Shown piece by piece: positions 31,413-45,194 of a stretch of 64,000 bases of DNA. The translations under genes and the position numbers were made by a program. The notes under the pieces were generated by a model. That model saw nothing but the letters and a program-made list of their open reading frames with translations. It ran no database searches and was not told where the DNA came from. The number at the start of each line of letters is the position of its first letter. Positions within the stretch are counted from its first letter, which is position 1. Source of the stretch: Patiria pectinifera (taxonomy: Eukaryota; Echinodermata; Asteroidea; Valvatida; Asterinidae); contig CM057130.1 in assembly GCA_029964075.1 (NCBI GenBank), positions 620,001 to 684,000 of the forward strand, in the 5' to 3' direction.

Positions 31413-34211
31413 AGCTGGTTCAGACTGGTTCCAATTCCTTTAACCCCCCAATTGCTGTGTTGTGCTTTCTTAGTTTTCTCTTTCTTAGAGGAAGGAGGAG
31501 AGAAAAAATGATTGTTTTCTTTTTTTTTTTTAATTTTTAAACCCAAAACCTCAAAAAAATCAAAATTATATATATATTTATAATATATATCCCACCCCAA
31601 TTCCATCCATCCAAGCAAATGACAAATAGCAAAAAAAAATGATGTTCCTTTAAACCCACTGGAAACCTTTTTCTTCAAAAACTGGACAATGGTCATTTTT
31701 TATTATAGGTGTGGTTTCAAAACAACTTGGATTGGATAGTAGAAAACACACATTGTCCTCATGCTTTGACTTTAACACCCCGCGCAGTTTTTCTTGACTA
31801 ATCAGCCTTTACGGCAAACTTTTCCAAGAAACCTGTTTTTTCTAATAACACAATACTGCACATCACAGAGGCATGTTGAGAAAATGTTAAGTACTTACAT
31901 CAGACAGCATAGTTTAAAAACATCAAACCACTTCTGGGTTTTTTTTTTTGTGGCTAGTCATATCCCACTTTCTTTGAAACGACCACACAACTAGAAAGAT
32001 GACACTTGCATCAATCTTTTCTGAAGCATAATCACAACACTAGGAAAAAAAGATTTCTAACTTCTATCACCGGGTAATCACAGATATTCCAAAGGTCTTC
32101 CAAATGTTCCTCCGTTGAAGACTGAAGAGATTAGCAGGATTGCAGAGCTTACACTATTTGTACCACTAACAAAGGCCTCCAAGATTTCCCAAGAAGAGAT
32201 GATTCACATATTCCTCAGAGGAAAATAATGGTTGCTGAACTCATGACGAAATGACGGAGAACAGCCAACGTCTAACAGATTACTAAAGCACAGTTTTTGT
32301 GTGCTGATTCCACGCCTGTTATTTCCGCAGAGAAATGCTTCACACAGAGAGGTTGGGCCAGCATAAGAGTGCAGTAAAGTACAGATCTAGAAAGCAGGCG
32401 TGCGTCACACCGAAATCAGAGGCGATTTCCATCCACAACATTCAGGCTTGCTGGCTCCGTGTGAATAAAATATTTCAGCGAGAGGAGCCTTTAAACATGA
32501 CATCAATGAAGGACAACGGATATCCAGTGACATTTAACATTCGGAGTGGAGCAAGCCCTGTCTCCTATCGCCCTGCAATGAAACCTTACGACTCATAATT
32601 AGACACAAATTAGATCACTGACTGCTTTTGTGAGAGAGTGAGACACTCATTGGGACCGGCGATGCAGCCTCCCTCCTTGTGAAGATTCCTTTTACCAGGT
32701 CTGCACAACCGTCAAGAATTCCGCCTCAAGAGATGAGATCATATGTATCAGACATGCAATTCTTCAGCTTGGCCACAGCCTGACAGATGTTTAGTTGGAA
32801 AAAAATGATGAAGATTGATGAAAAAATGCTGCATGCGTGCATACACACAAATTCCCTTTGCTGTGTAATCATGATGGGCCTTTTGGGAGAGAAAATATAT
32901 TATGACGTCTGGCTCAAACCCTGTTACTCAATCAACAATTGGTGAAACGTGGAGGCTTACACAATTTCCGAGATGATACACATGACGTGGATTTGTTGTA
33001 CATCAGAAAGCACTTGCAAAGCCATTGCCTGATCCACCAGGAGTAAATACTGCATTCCAATCTAAAAGTCTGAGATTGAATAGTAATACCGGTACCAAGA
33101 GATATCAAAACTCTATTCCACAACCTGCATGCGAAGAAAAATCGTGCGAAAGAAATCAATATATTCCTGAAGGCAATATGGTAAATCAGACATTCCCAAA
33201 TTATTAACTACTCTTATCTGAGTATACAGTGTTTAAACGTCCCTGAAGGGCAAAAGGTAATATTGATTTACATCACCCCGACGCAAAATTCCATCTTATG
33301 AATACTCTGATTGTTAATCTGTTATTTTGTAATCAGTTAATATTCCCCAACAATGTCATTTTAAAAAGCTTCATTATTTATCTACAAGGCAGGCAGTCGA
33401 ACGTTAACACTTTCTGCTCCAATCTTTACTGCACAACTACAGGAAATGAACCGGTGTCCTCATATGCTGTCATTACAAGCAGATCGCCACTCAAACATCC
33501 AACAGAAGTCGGCGATTCCATCCTCCAGGGTAAAATAATGAATGCATTTCAGGACAGAGCCTTGTCGTTATCTAACGCCGTCGCACAAATTAAATCAGCT
33601 TCCCCCAATTGAATTCAGAGACAGAAATACAGAGACATCATAAAGAGATCATCTAATTAAATGAGCATGAAAGACCGTCACTGAAACACCTTCCACACGA
33701 CTGATCATGGCTTCATGCATGCATGGATTTTATAACGATCAGTACCCCAGCTCATTTGACGTCTATAAAAACCATGAATATTAGGAAAACCCTACAAAGT
33801 CCCCCCCGACACAATTGCAAATGAGATTTTTAACGACATGCTGCCGGGCACAGCGCATTATGCAAAGGCAGAGAGAAAAAATGTTGATGGTTTTAAAGCA
33901 GATTTGAGAGTTATTGAGGATCCGTTTACATCGACCTACGGTTGTTATTAGGAGTGGACGATGAGCGCGGTTTCGTGATTCTGCATGCGTACATCTGAGC
34001 TGCGTGGAATATTAAATGTGCTATGTTTTTAGCAAGAGATTGGTTTTGTTTTGTACGGACAAACAAGAAAATGGAACACCTACACGCAGTCATACCTTGA
34101 TGCAGATTTTTACTGTGACAAATGAATAAAGCAACAGTCTCCGCACCCTTATGTACATATTTATTCTAGACAAACATGCAAAAATAAGGGGAGAAAGGTA
34201 TAAATATAATA
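31413..34211. other. non-coding; no gene recognised
   Basis: 31500-31680 is rich in A/T homopolymers. 32100-32700 and 33400-33960 are of more even composition and free of visible repeats. Open frames of 60-104 codons in this interval carry no known motif. Confidence 0.5.
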
Positions 34212-34262
34212 CAGTGGCAAATCCAGGATTTTGAAAGAAGGGTATTTTAGGTGTTGAAGTCA
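34212..34262 (+). mobile_element. one-ended hAT-like terminus
   Basis: CAGTGGCAAATCCAGGATTT resembles the common hAT terminus (CAGTGGCGGATCCAGGATTT type). No matching inverted end was found in the following kilobase, so it is at most a fragment. Confidence 0.35.
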
Positions 34263-34920
34263 TCAAATGGGCAGAATGGCTGAGGATTTGCAATATTGCA
34301 TGATGTTATTTCATGAAAGGAAATTCTGGATTTGTTTCCAGCTATACATGTTCATTTATGTATGAACTTGATTAATATCGATGAAGGGTAAGAGTTTTGT
34401 GTCATAATTCTGAATGTCCAACATACAATGTATGACCCAAGTGAGCTTTTGTTTTTAAATCTCATGGGACACACAGATACAGGGAATTCATAAAGGTTAA
34501 CGACCAGGGCAAGTCTCAAATAAATATCAGATTAAATGTAAAAGTACATAAAGGTCTCCAAAATATGAATCCTGACACTGAGCACACGGATACAGCAGAT
34601 TCACGACTCTGTACACAACCAAGTCTATTTTTGATACATAGCAACCTCTCCCTTTCTCCCCTCAAAAAAAAAGAAAAAGAAAAAGACAACCAGAAGAGAG
34701 TGTGAAAATTGGCTCCACAAATACCGAATCTGATCAATCATAATACACTGGCACATCACGGACGGCAGACGTGCCACTTAACATTGCATCCAGTCAGACT
34801 GCCAACACATGCATGATTAATTAGCCTGACATAGCAGGCTGAAACTCATGCACACATGCTTAGAGTCTTGTGCATTAATGCAAGATGTTCATTAAGAAGA
34901 CAGTGTACATGTAACTATGC

Positions 34921-35112
34921 TTTTATTTTATTTATTTGTTTATTTAATTTAATTTAATCTTATTTTATTTTACACGTATTTTTATTTTATTTTTGTTTAT
35001 TCTATTTATTTCATTTTATTTCATTTATATTCTATTTAATCTATTTATTTATATATTTGTTTATTTATTTATTCATTTACTTATTTACTTACTTATTTAT
35101 TTATTTATTTTT
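34921..35112. repeat. TTTA/TTTAT low-complexity tract
   Basis: About 190 bases of imperfect TTTAT and TTTA units. Confidence 0.9.
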
Positions 35113-35199
35113 TTACTCTTATTGTAATTTTAAATTGTATTTTTAATTATATTTTGCATAACTGCTTAATTTTATAAATATTTTATTTAATGAATTTTA

Positions 35200-35426
35200 T
35201 CCTAAATGTATTAATCACTGTTATCCAATTAGTTTGGAGAGCCCCTCGACAGAAACTTGTTTCTTTTGGGTAATCCTGCAGGAGCTTTTTGGGTGTTGTT
35301 TTCTGTTATGTTTTCTGTTATGTTTACTACTCAGTGTTATTTGTACATGTAATTGTTTTGTCTATGATTCACTGTTTGTAATATCCCGGAAAATGAAATA
35401 AATAAATAAATAAATAAATAAATAAA
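35200..35426 (+). mobile_element. probable LINE 3' end with (AAAT)n tail
   Basis: GATTCACTGTTTGTAATATC, CCGGAAAATGAAATAAATAA and then AAAT units to 35426. A 3' UTR ending in a tandem AAAT tail is typical of CR1/L2-type non-LTR elements. No reverse transcriptase is visible upstream, so it would be heavily 5' truncated. The left boundary is approximate. Confidence 0.55.
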
Positions 35427-36176
35427 CTATGACTCTTAACATGTTGTCTCCTTTATGTATGTTTATCTGGATATGCATGAAAATCGTATAATAATGATCA
35501 CTATTAAATGTTCACTATATTATTAGTATCCATACATTCATATAAATTTCAATATTTCGCACCCTTGTGTATTGCAGTAATTGTAAATGAATAATGCAAA
35601 ACACATGACATTTTATACAAAATACTTCAAAGTTACTGAAATTGTGTCATTAGCCACATAATGAATGATAAAGTCCATGTAATAACATGAAATGTACACC
35701 TTTCAATCAATTGTTTTGTCACATGGATTCGATATATTTACTATATTGAGAGTGATGATATTTTGGTGTTTTTCTAAAGAGTGTATGCTGATATTTAAGA
35801 GTGTGAAATATACAATTAAAAACAATTCTAATTAGTTTACATGAAAATATTTTATATATTTACCGGTAAATTGATTTCATCAGTTATGTACAACTTTTCA
35901 GAGCTGATTTAAAAAAAAAACACAATTAAAATAATAATAATAAAATGTCTCAATGACTAACAACTTCTCTACTTGTCAAAATATTTCAAGAACGTCAAAC
36001 TAATTTATTGAACCACTTCAATTCAAAAGCAATTTACATCCACTTTAACCACAACCATTCAACTTCAATTGATAAAACGTCTTTCTGTGTGAGTAACTAA
36101 AATGAGATTCTGTCCATAAAATCATTGATTTAATGCGGGTCTGTGTTTGTTAATTTGTTTTTAGCTTATTATCATA

Positions 36177-36655
36177 TACAGGGTGGTCCAAAGAAAGTTT
36201 ACACTTTTTTCAGATGTAGATTTCTCAAAATTGGGGACACATGTTGAAAATGTTTTAAGATATCCCTAAACTGCAAGATCTTGCTGGTACCTTATACATG
36301 TACATGTACATTGTATGGTGAAAACGTTGTTGAAAATAAAGCCTAGTTAGAAATTGCGGCTATTTACAGAAAAATGGTCATAACCAGTTTGTCCATGTGA
36401 GGCATGGTCAAAACAACAGCACCATATGCACAAAGAACTGCAATAATGATGACCATATTTCATGCACGCGTGTGGACAAACTGGTTTGCGACCATTTTTT
36501 TTTAAATGGCCGTGACTTCTTAAGTTAGGTTTTATTTTCAGTGCCGTTTTCACCATTTACCACCCAGATCTTGTAGTTTAGGAATATCCTAAAAAACAAT
36601 TTCAACATGTCTCCCCAATTGTGAGAAATCAGCGTCTGAAAAAGTGTCAACTTTT
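36177..36655. mobile_element. palindromic (foldback-type) MITE, mariner-like terminus
   Basis: Begins TACAGGGTGGTCCAAAGAAA. Most of the element is an imperfect inverted repeat: TTTCTCAAAATTGGGGACA near 36220 against TGTCTCCCCAATTGTGAGAAA near 36608, and CCAGTTTGTCCA near 36385 against TGGACAAACTGG near 36473. The right terminus is eroded after GTGTCAACTTTT. CAGGGTG termini beside TA suggest a Tc1/mariner relation. No transposase is present. Confidence 0.7.
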
Positions 36656-37904
36656 TTTTTCTTGACTTCTCTGCACAGATGTACATTTTGTACAAGTGTC
36701 AACAGGAACATCAGCTTATGCAAGCAAGCACAACATGAACCCAACATGTACATGTACATAAATAATCCAAATCAAAAAAAAACATTTCTAATATATCCAT
36801 GCAGGTCATTTGCTACAACCAAATCACTATATTTTGAAAAAAGGTCATACTAACAAGAAATCAATCTTAAGTGATAAAAATTCCAAGCATTGACATGCCA
36901 CTTCTACTTAAATGCAAAATGCATTGATCGCCTAATTATGCACGGTGTGAGCGATGCATGATAGTCCAGACAGCCAAACACATACACGTACACATGCACC
37001 ATATGGCTGAATTAATGACAGTACGTGAACCCCTCCTCAATTCCCATTGGCCAACAGTGTCAGCTGCCTCCAACTTATGCAAATGTACGGTATGCAAAGT
37101 AGATGGCCTGTACTTGCAGTGACGCAAGAGGGGGCTATAACATGAGAAGTGTTTCATAAGCACAAATGACTTGCAGTGTCTTACAGTTAGGGTGGGGTTT
37201 ATCAGCAGTATTCGACTAAGATGTTATACTTCATTTGCATAACAGATAAACAGTGACACACAGACAGTTCATTGGTTAACCAATACACCAATCATCATCC
37301 ACAGCACTGCACAAAGAGAAATTCTACAGCTACCTCTCTTTGACTCGACATGAGAGGGCAGCAGAATACTCAAACTAAATGGCTACGTAGCACACAGCAT
37401 TACACATATGCCGCACAATGCTTTTGCTCATGTCGCAACCTTGACACCCATAACATGGAAACTGCCGACTGTTTTGACAGTTGATTCATTGCCTACACTT
37501 GCCCTACATGATCTACATGTACATTGTCCAAGCCCTTTTGCCCTTTGCATTTGAATACAAGAGGGTAGTATTTGCTTTTTACAACAAAGACCAAAACAAA
37601 CAATTTTTTTTTTTAAGGACAAACGTTTTACAGATTACGAATATTCCAAACTGAGTTGTAAATATTTGCCTGAATGTTAGCACTGTGACATGCAACATTT
37701 GCAGTCCACATTGAAATCTTACATTCTTACTCTAAGAATGCAAACAAGTTTTTACTTGATATGCATTAAAAAAAAATGACGAATATTGCCAACCCCAGTT
37801 TTGTTTGCATGTTCAGTGGAATACATCCTACAATGCAGTGCTTATATCATTAAAATACAAAAAAGTGCCAACAGATTTTTCTTATAATGAGATAAAATTA
37901 AGTG

Positions 37905-38095
37905 GATAACTTCATTATTATTTTTATTATTTATTTGACCAGGACAAATCATACAAACAAATATTTCACACCCAAAAAACAAAAAAAGTACATGAACATT
38001 AAGAAAAACTAAGCAACACAAGTCAATAAAGTAAACAAGCAAATGAATAAGTAGAAACATGTAAATAAATAATTCAATAAATAATTAAATAAAGA
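37905..38095 (-). mobile_element. probable LINE 3' end, minus strand
   Basis: On the minus strand: GTTTGTATGATTTGTCCTGG then TCAAATAAATAATAAAAATAA. This is the same style of 3' end as at 35426 (a TTGTCCTGG/ATATCCCGG word followed by a simple AT tail). Upstream DNA is A/T-rich with AATAAATAATT words. No coding part remains. Confidence 0.5.
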
Positions 38096-39775
38096 TTACA
38101 ATGACCAATTCACAAGTAATCTAACCTGCATAATTTGTGCATTCATAATTATAAGGTGGCACCAACTGGGACTATGTTTTATCTTTTTAAAACTAACTAC
38201 CAGCATAAGTAATAATGTGGGATGACGCTTGAAAATTGCAGGCACTACTCTAAAGAATAAAAGAGCATTTGGAATGCAGACTGATCGTAAAAAAGAGCAA
38301 TGGGCACAAAATAAATGTTACATTTTGTAGGATAAGGCTGTATTTATGCATCAAAATTCACACAGCAGGGTTGTTAGGGACACCACAGAAATTTCTATCT
38401 TTGGGTGTTATCTTTAACCCTCCAATACATGAAACAGTAGAAACAGTAGACTTGAAACAGCTACATGTATGTTTGACTGTAGGTGATTGATAAGCCAGCT
38501 GTGCCCACCACTTGCCTGCTTTTATCTGTTGACTGAATTTGACCAGTCACAGTGCTTGCGAACAATATGATCTGACTGTTGGTGACTAGCCTGTGTAAAA
38601 GCTATAGCGGGGGAAGAGGATAAATTTTTCGACTGTCTGTGACTCTTCAGATAGCAGGAGGGTAGAGCGTGTTTTTTTTACTGTTACATGCAGCTCTTTT
38701 CTAAACCACCAAAGGGGGAGGTTTCTAATGACAGACAAAACCACCAGTCGTCACAACATCCATCTCCTCTTTTGTCTTCACCTTCTCTTTCTGTCTTATA
38801 GAGAAGCAACAGCATTTGATGTTTTAAAAGCACACACAGCTACATGTACATGTACAGGTACCGTACATGTATTATTTCAATTCTGGACATATCTGGGCAG
38901 ATGAACTTCTCTTTAGGGTCCACATGCACATTTTGAAAAATATTGATTGACTTGACAACTTAATTAAACACAGTTCAAAACACTCATTTCATTGATGCAA
39001 ATTCCTGACAAACATGTTCAGAGCAGGAATAAGCTTTGCTCCGGGCAGTACACGATCCGTGTTCACTACACAAACAGCTTTGCCAAGTCAAATTGTTCCA
39101 AATGGCTGAAACATGAATCTAAGGAATAATATTCCTTGGATCCGTTTATCAGTAGACAATAGCAAATCAGTTTTTTTCTGTATATTTGCATTGTTACTAA
39201 ATAGAAAGTGAGAAAAAAATCGACAATTTCTTAAAGTTTGTTCAAAGTATGCCTATTGCTAGCACCAGGTACAGACCCATATGGGCCACTGTGCATTGCA
39301 ATGAAATACAAATGGGGCAATTATTGGACATGGCAAATGATGGCAGCCAGACAAGTAATTGTTTTCAGACAAAAAAGAGTCTGCTCGGGAACACAAGGGA
39401 GAGTTCTACTTGTGTAAGTATGGATACCAGACCGGTAATTTGTCTGAGGAAGATTACGGTAGAACGTTCCATTATTATAAAGAGGATTTCATCAAAATGA
39501 AACACGAGGACGAGTTGGATTAATGATAGCCTGGCTCGATCAAACGAGCGCAGCTGGAAAGAGAAAACTATGCCAGGAAATAATAGGCTGACTGGGTACA
39601 GCTTATGACATTTAAATGCAATGCTGATGTACTGCATTTGTTTGGCAAATCAATCATCTTCGTGACCAACATATGGAAGTTCATTTAAGCAGAATTTTTT
39701 AACAAATTTATGTTGATAATTGTCCAGTTAGAAAAAAAAGCTTAGAATTTGTCACAAATGATGAATACCATATGT

Positions 39776-39783
39776 CAATTGTG
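39776..39783. repeat. target site duplication, left copy (hAT MITE)
   Basis: CAATTGTG, repeated exactly at 40075-40082. Confidence 0.93.
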
Positions 39784-40074
39784 CAAGGGCGGATCCAGAA
39801 CACAGTTTTGGGGGGTCCAAACAAAAGTGTGGGGGGGGGGGAATAACGGCATGGGGTCGGGGCCCACTTAAGGGCCCCGAAATTTTTTTGGATTCTAGGT
39901 GCTCTGTGGTGCGATCTGAGGCAATTTCTGACCACTTTAACCGATGTTTTTTGAGGAAAAGATGGTGGTGTACTCATTGCCTGCCTTTATTGCGACGTCA
40001 CATAAAAAAAAAATTGGTTTCGTTTTAGGGGGGGCCATGCCCCTCCCCCCCCCCCACCCCCGGATCCGCACTTG
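39784..40074. mobile_element. hAT-type MITE, 291 bp
   Basis: Ends CAAGGGCGGATCC and, inverted, CAAGTGCGGATCC (12 of 13). G-rich tracts lie just inside the left end and C-rich tracts just inside the right end. Exact 8-bp flanking duplication CAATTGTG. Terminal sequence and duplication length are those of hAT elements. It is non-coding, and boundaries are certain to the base. Confidence 0.95.
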
Positions 40075-40082
40075 CAATTGTG

Positions 40083-42589
40083 TGGGAAAAATAATTTTAT
40101 TCATCAAAGCAAAATAGTTTTGTCCGTAAAGTTGTATGCTTTGTTTATGCGAAAGAGCATCTTAAATGTCACTTATGCAGATTTTCAGGCCTAACCCAAA
40201 TACCATGTTCCTTTATTTGGTAGACAATGGTAGATCACAAATCACTGTAAAATCAGGTCTGGCTCTATGTATTAGTCTTTGTGCATATTAAACTAAAGTC
40301 TCATTAAACATTATTTAACATTTCTTATACTGTAGCAGAAACCATCTCATTTCAAATAAAATTAAACACAAAATCTGCCCCTAAGATGCAGCTTTGCTTA
40401 AATTAATCTATAACTTCACAGTGGCACACTACGAAAGATTATTCAGCACAGTGGTCGTTTGTTAGAGTTACATTGTGTGTATTTTCAGCATCCAAGACTT
40501 TCTTTAATCGAACCGATAATTCCGAAGCCAGGGGATGTTCGTGATAGCTGAATGTGCATTATACTGTATATATATGTGTGTTGTCATGGTTACAATGTTA
40601 ATGCGGCATGAACACAGACCGTCACGTAACTGGTATTTAAAACCTGTGCAATAAATATCTGCAGAAATATGTGCGGTGTTCCAATGCTTTAACATATTTA
40701 GCCACTATTTCATACATTTGGAGCAATAGGAAAAATCTTAATCAAATATAAATATTCTGAGTTAGAATTTTACAGCTGGAACAGCCAAAAAGCATTGGAA
40801 TAAAGTTTTTTTTTTTTTTGAATGTTTTTTTTCTTTAATGTAAATTTCTGCAACAAGTGACTCGAGAGTCTTTGGTGGTTTATGAGATCCATGACATGTG
40901 GCTTTCATTCAAACGCATCATACATAATGTATCTTTCATGTCTGGTAAACATGCCCGGTTGACTGAACATAAACACAAAATCCTCAAAGAGTCCCATTAT
41001 TGTGTACCGGTGTCATATGAAAATCGGACTCGTATGAAAATCAGACTCTTTTCCCCTTTTATTGGTTAAACCCTCTAACGTGACTGGTCCCTCTCCTAAT
41101 TATCTATGCATGAGCATGCGCAATACCACCAATGAGTCCGTATTTCATAAAACCTAAAATCATGCTACACCGGTACATTTATCTACATAGTGTATTTCCA
41201 GTGCTGATGAAATTGTGTGCAATTGGGTGTTGGGTTTTGAAGACTTCTTTTAAACATTGTAGGTTTTTAAAAAGACTCATCCTGTAACTGAACAAGAATA
41301 CTTCACTTTAAAAAGGGTCCATGAAATGAATTATGCTGAGGATTTTTATGACTTAAATACATTTAAAACCATTTAAAAGCAGCTTTCTTGCCATGTAACT
41401 ATATGACTTTCCACCTCCTTTGCAGTAAAAGGGAGAAATTTCAACATTTTAGTTTTTATGCTAATGAAAATATCCATATTCATGAGCCAAAGCGTGATGT
41501 CATTCAAGGCAGAACAGTAGTGTCTCCATAGCTTTGTGTACAAAAATATCAAACTTTTCTTCATTTTCTTGGAGTAAGTTCCACTTTTTACTTGTTATTA
41601 TGTTAAACAGCTTGCTTGGACAATAGTAGTGGCCAATATTTCTTCAAAACTTTCTTTTGTGGGTAAATTTGGAAGAACTTATTTTTGTACTGTTCATGCA
41701 CTTTTGACAAGGAGTACCTTGTGTGACAAAAGCAAAATAGCGCTCTCTTGCATGTATTGATGAAAGGATTTAATAATAATTGAAAAAAATACCACTTTCT
41801 TGTCACTTCCAATGAAAACAAGTATTAAGATCTTGTATGTATTGTTGCGACACATAGCAATGTGCATGAAAACAAGATGAGCTACGGTGCATTTCCACTG
41901 CATGTTTCCTTTAAGGCCTGGTCTACATGACAGGCCGGAGGGGTGACAGAGATGTGCCAAAGTAATGTGACCAACGTGATTAAGTTTTGATGAGAGCAGG
42001 CAAAGGCCCCTCTGAGAGGAAATCTAATCGCACTCGGCTCTCCTCAGGAATTGCGACATTGTTACACCTCAATCGGTCAAGGGAGGATAATACGCCATCG
42101 ACGAAAGAAACAAAAGAAAACCGCTTTGAAACCGGAGTCAATAAATTCCACCTGTTCTCATCTCCGAGGCATCGGAGATCAATCATGAAGGAATAAACCA
42201 GTAGCCTTAAGGGAGAGCTGTGCCCATGTAGTCAGGTGTTACCAGAATTTGTTGGAAAAAGCTGAAAGTATCAATAATAAATTCCATACAAGTTCAAGGT
42301 GTTAAGGTCTTGTATGGATACATGTATTTCTCTTGGGAAGCACAGTGTAAAGACATCAAGATCCTACCCACTGCCACAGGAAACAACAGCAAGCTATCCA
42401 TCGTGATCTTTACTGAAAATGACAGGATATGGCATTCTACTCTTTGTCAGTTGGCCAAAAGCAGATTGAGATATCTCCGAGAAAAATCATATAACACATA
42501 TGGATTTACAATTCCTCTGTATTACTGTTAATATAGCTGAACCCATTTATGTGCATGTATAGTGTCCTAGTAATTAAAGTACATGTAAA
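40083..42589. other. no gene recognised
   Basis: AT-rich. 41980-42190 stands out by being open on both strands, GC-richer and free of homopolymers; it may be conserved non-coding or exonic sequence, but nothing is recognised in translation. Confidence 0.45.
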
Positions 42590-42877
42590 GTAAAGTCCAT
42601 CACAGCAAATGTGGCCTACCCGTATCAGGCCAGCATTTATCTCCAATTTCAGAAACATGAAATGACTGAGAGTATTTGTATTCCCCCTGGATGGGATGCT
42701 AGTCCATCGCAGGTTACTCCCCAGCTAATGCCGGTGGCCATTTATACTCCTGTGTGGAGAGAGGCAAGTGGGGTGAAGTGGCTTGCCCAAGGACACAACG
42801 TATGGCCAGCAGCTGGATTCGAACCCCTGACCCTCTGATCATGAGTCACTAACCCTAACCACCAGGTCACACTCCCC
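42590..42877 (-). mobile_element. tRNA-derived SINE, minus strand
   Basis: On the minus strand a tRNA-like head has an A-box-like TGACCTGGTGG (42860-42870 region) and B box GGTTCGAATCC (42815-42825). The body follows with CCTTGGGCAAGCCACTTC, CCTGCGATGGACTAGCATCC and AAATGCTGGCCTGAT, and ends in ACTTTACTTTAC. The body wording is that of SINEs widespread in marine invertebrates. The open frame at 42611-42838 is this SINE, not a gene. Confidence 0.88.
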
Positions 42878-45162
42878 ACTAAGTGTGGTACTTGAACGTT
42901 TTTCATTGCCAAAAAAAAAGGAACAATAAGTATACCAAAACACAACATCACGTACCGGTATTTCTGTCCATTTAGGGGAAGAATTACCTTTGTGACCACA
43001 TTAAATGTCAACAAAGTCCTTTACTATAGATTTTGCCTTTTGGTGAAAAAAAAAACAATTCTCTTCTCTAGCATTTCACAGAAAATGTTAAAAATCTATA
43101 CACTTTGTTTCTTTTCACAAGATCTCTCTGACCCTCAACAACGTAGGTCTACAACTGTGTCTCTTTGAATAGACATCCCAAATATGCCAGAATTACTCAG
43201 ATATCATGCATTTTCATAGTCAGACAAGCAATTTTGCACGGACCTGGGAAGATGCAGCAACCTGCCCTATAATTGGACTAACATTTTCAGACGGCGACAA
43301 AGGATTTTTCAAGGTGTCAGTACCGAGCCAAGTGCCAGGCTAACACAACCAGACATCATCAGGATATTTCTTCATTAGATTTAATGCACCTCAACAAGAC
43401 GGATATGAGAAGAGTCTCAGAGAAAATGCTAAGACGGCTTTATGAGCTCACAAATCCATTTGCTGGCAGGGATAGCGTACCTTGGGGACCAGGTATAAAA
43501 ATAAAAAAAAGAAAATAAAGACGGTGAGCAAAAAGACACTTCATGCCAAGAATATCTCATTTACAAGCGGGCAGACTGTGTCTGACCACTTGCAAAACAC
43601 AACGCATCCTCTCAAATGTGTTCACGTCAACCTGTAAATCCATAAAAGGCTTTAAGACAAAGAATATATTTCAGAATTTAAGTACATGTATCCCCCATCC
43701 CTCGGGAAATTTCAGGGTAAAAAAGACGAATATATTCATATCTAAAAAACTTGTATTTTACAAGCAAAAGAAGTGAAATGGAATATTTGGAATCTAAAAT
43801 CTCTAACCTCTGGTTTCCAAATTAGACCTAAAACCCTGAACATATTCAGCTTTGTGTTTTTCACTCCTGTTTTGTTTGATTCCCACTGTATTTGTTGCAG
43901 TTGATAAAAATACACAACCTCAAATCAATAGAAAATTAACCCTACAGGTAATTGCCAAAACAAAATCAATAACACATGTAATTGTCATTTTCTAAATATC
44001 CTGTTCATGAAGTGAGCACTTTAGGACAAGGATATATATATGTTAAGTATCACAGCCAGAAAAATCCCTGGAAAGGTTTTCTCCATTGCAGCCTATCAGA
44101 TGGCAATACTTTGTTTGTGACTGATATAATCCTGAAAAAAAAAATTAAGTGAAGACTGAAACAAAAGATACATAGCACTCCACAGATGTTTACAAGCTGC
44201 ACATCGGTGCAGACTAAAAGGATCACGGCGGCTAATATCTAATTTGCTATTACAGAGATGTACCACAATTGTCCCTGAATGATTCATCATTTTAAAGGTT
44301 CATGTATCATTTCGCTGGTGTTTGAACTCATCCCAGCAGCTGCTTAAACAACTGATGAATCATTTGTCTATATCGGGTTCTTTCTAACCCGACCACCCTC
44401 CCTCCACTACCGTTGACATTTTGTCAGCTTGCCGCTATCTCGAGCCACCCTGGTTCATTATGCCGAGACAATAAGATATAGGAGTGAAATTTGACAACAG
44501 CTTCCTGGCCGACCGGGGAGAAGTAATGGAAGTTTGATTGGGCCCAAGATGGACGACACCACATTTCTTAATGTGACGCATTTGCAGTGAAGCACAAGCA
44601 ATACATGTAATGCCAAAATCATTTACAGATGACTACTCGGCCAATTTTATAAAATGAGTTTCCTTGAACCTTTTCGTATTTTTTGAAATACGTTCAATTT
44701 TTGAAAACTCAACATTTATAACTTGGAAGATCCCTTTGATTACTCTATACATAATGTTGTTTGCCCTCCAATTGATCTCAAAGTTCAATGGTCTAAAGCA
44801 TCAATTATTTTTTTCTTGCAAATTGGAACAGGCGGGGGAAAAAACAATTTGGAACATATGTAAGAGTATGTCAATATTAAATCAAATTATGAAAATTTGT
44901 TTGCCTTATGGCTTGTAGATCTTTGTGCATTTATGTGTACTCCTTTCTCTACATAATTATAATATGTTCAACACGGATGCACGCAAACGTGGATTACAAA
45001 TCCTGAAGTTTATGATTGCCAGATTAACTATAGATAATCCATACATAATGACCAAAGTTACGTCTTACGTCAAATGTTTTCTGCATATTTTCCGACAGTG
45101 TAATAACCAAGGCACGTCACTCAAGAGATTGTCAGATGGAACAAGTCTTCAAGAATCTAATC

Positions 45163-45194
45163 ATAATAACTGATATTTTAATATCAGTTATTAT
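45163..45194. repeat. perfect 15-bp hairpin with TT loop
   Basis: ATAATAACTGATATT, TT, then the exact reverse complement. No target duplication is evident. Confidence 0.92.

Noticed and set aside
42790..42877. tRNA gene on the minus strand
   Set aside because: tRNA-like head of a SINE; stems are decayed and a SINE body continues downstream.
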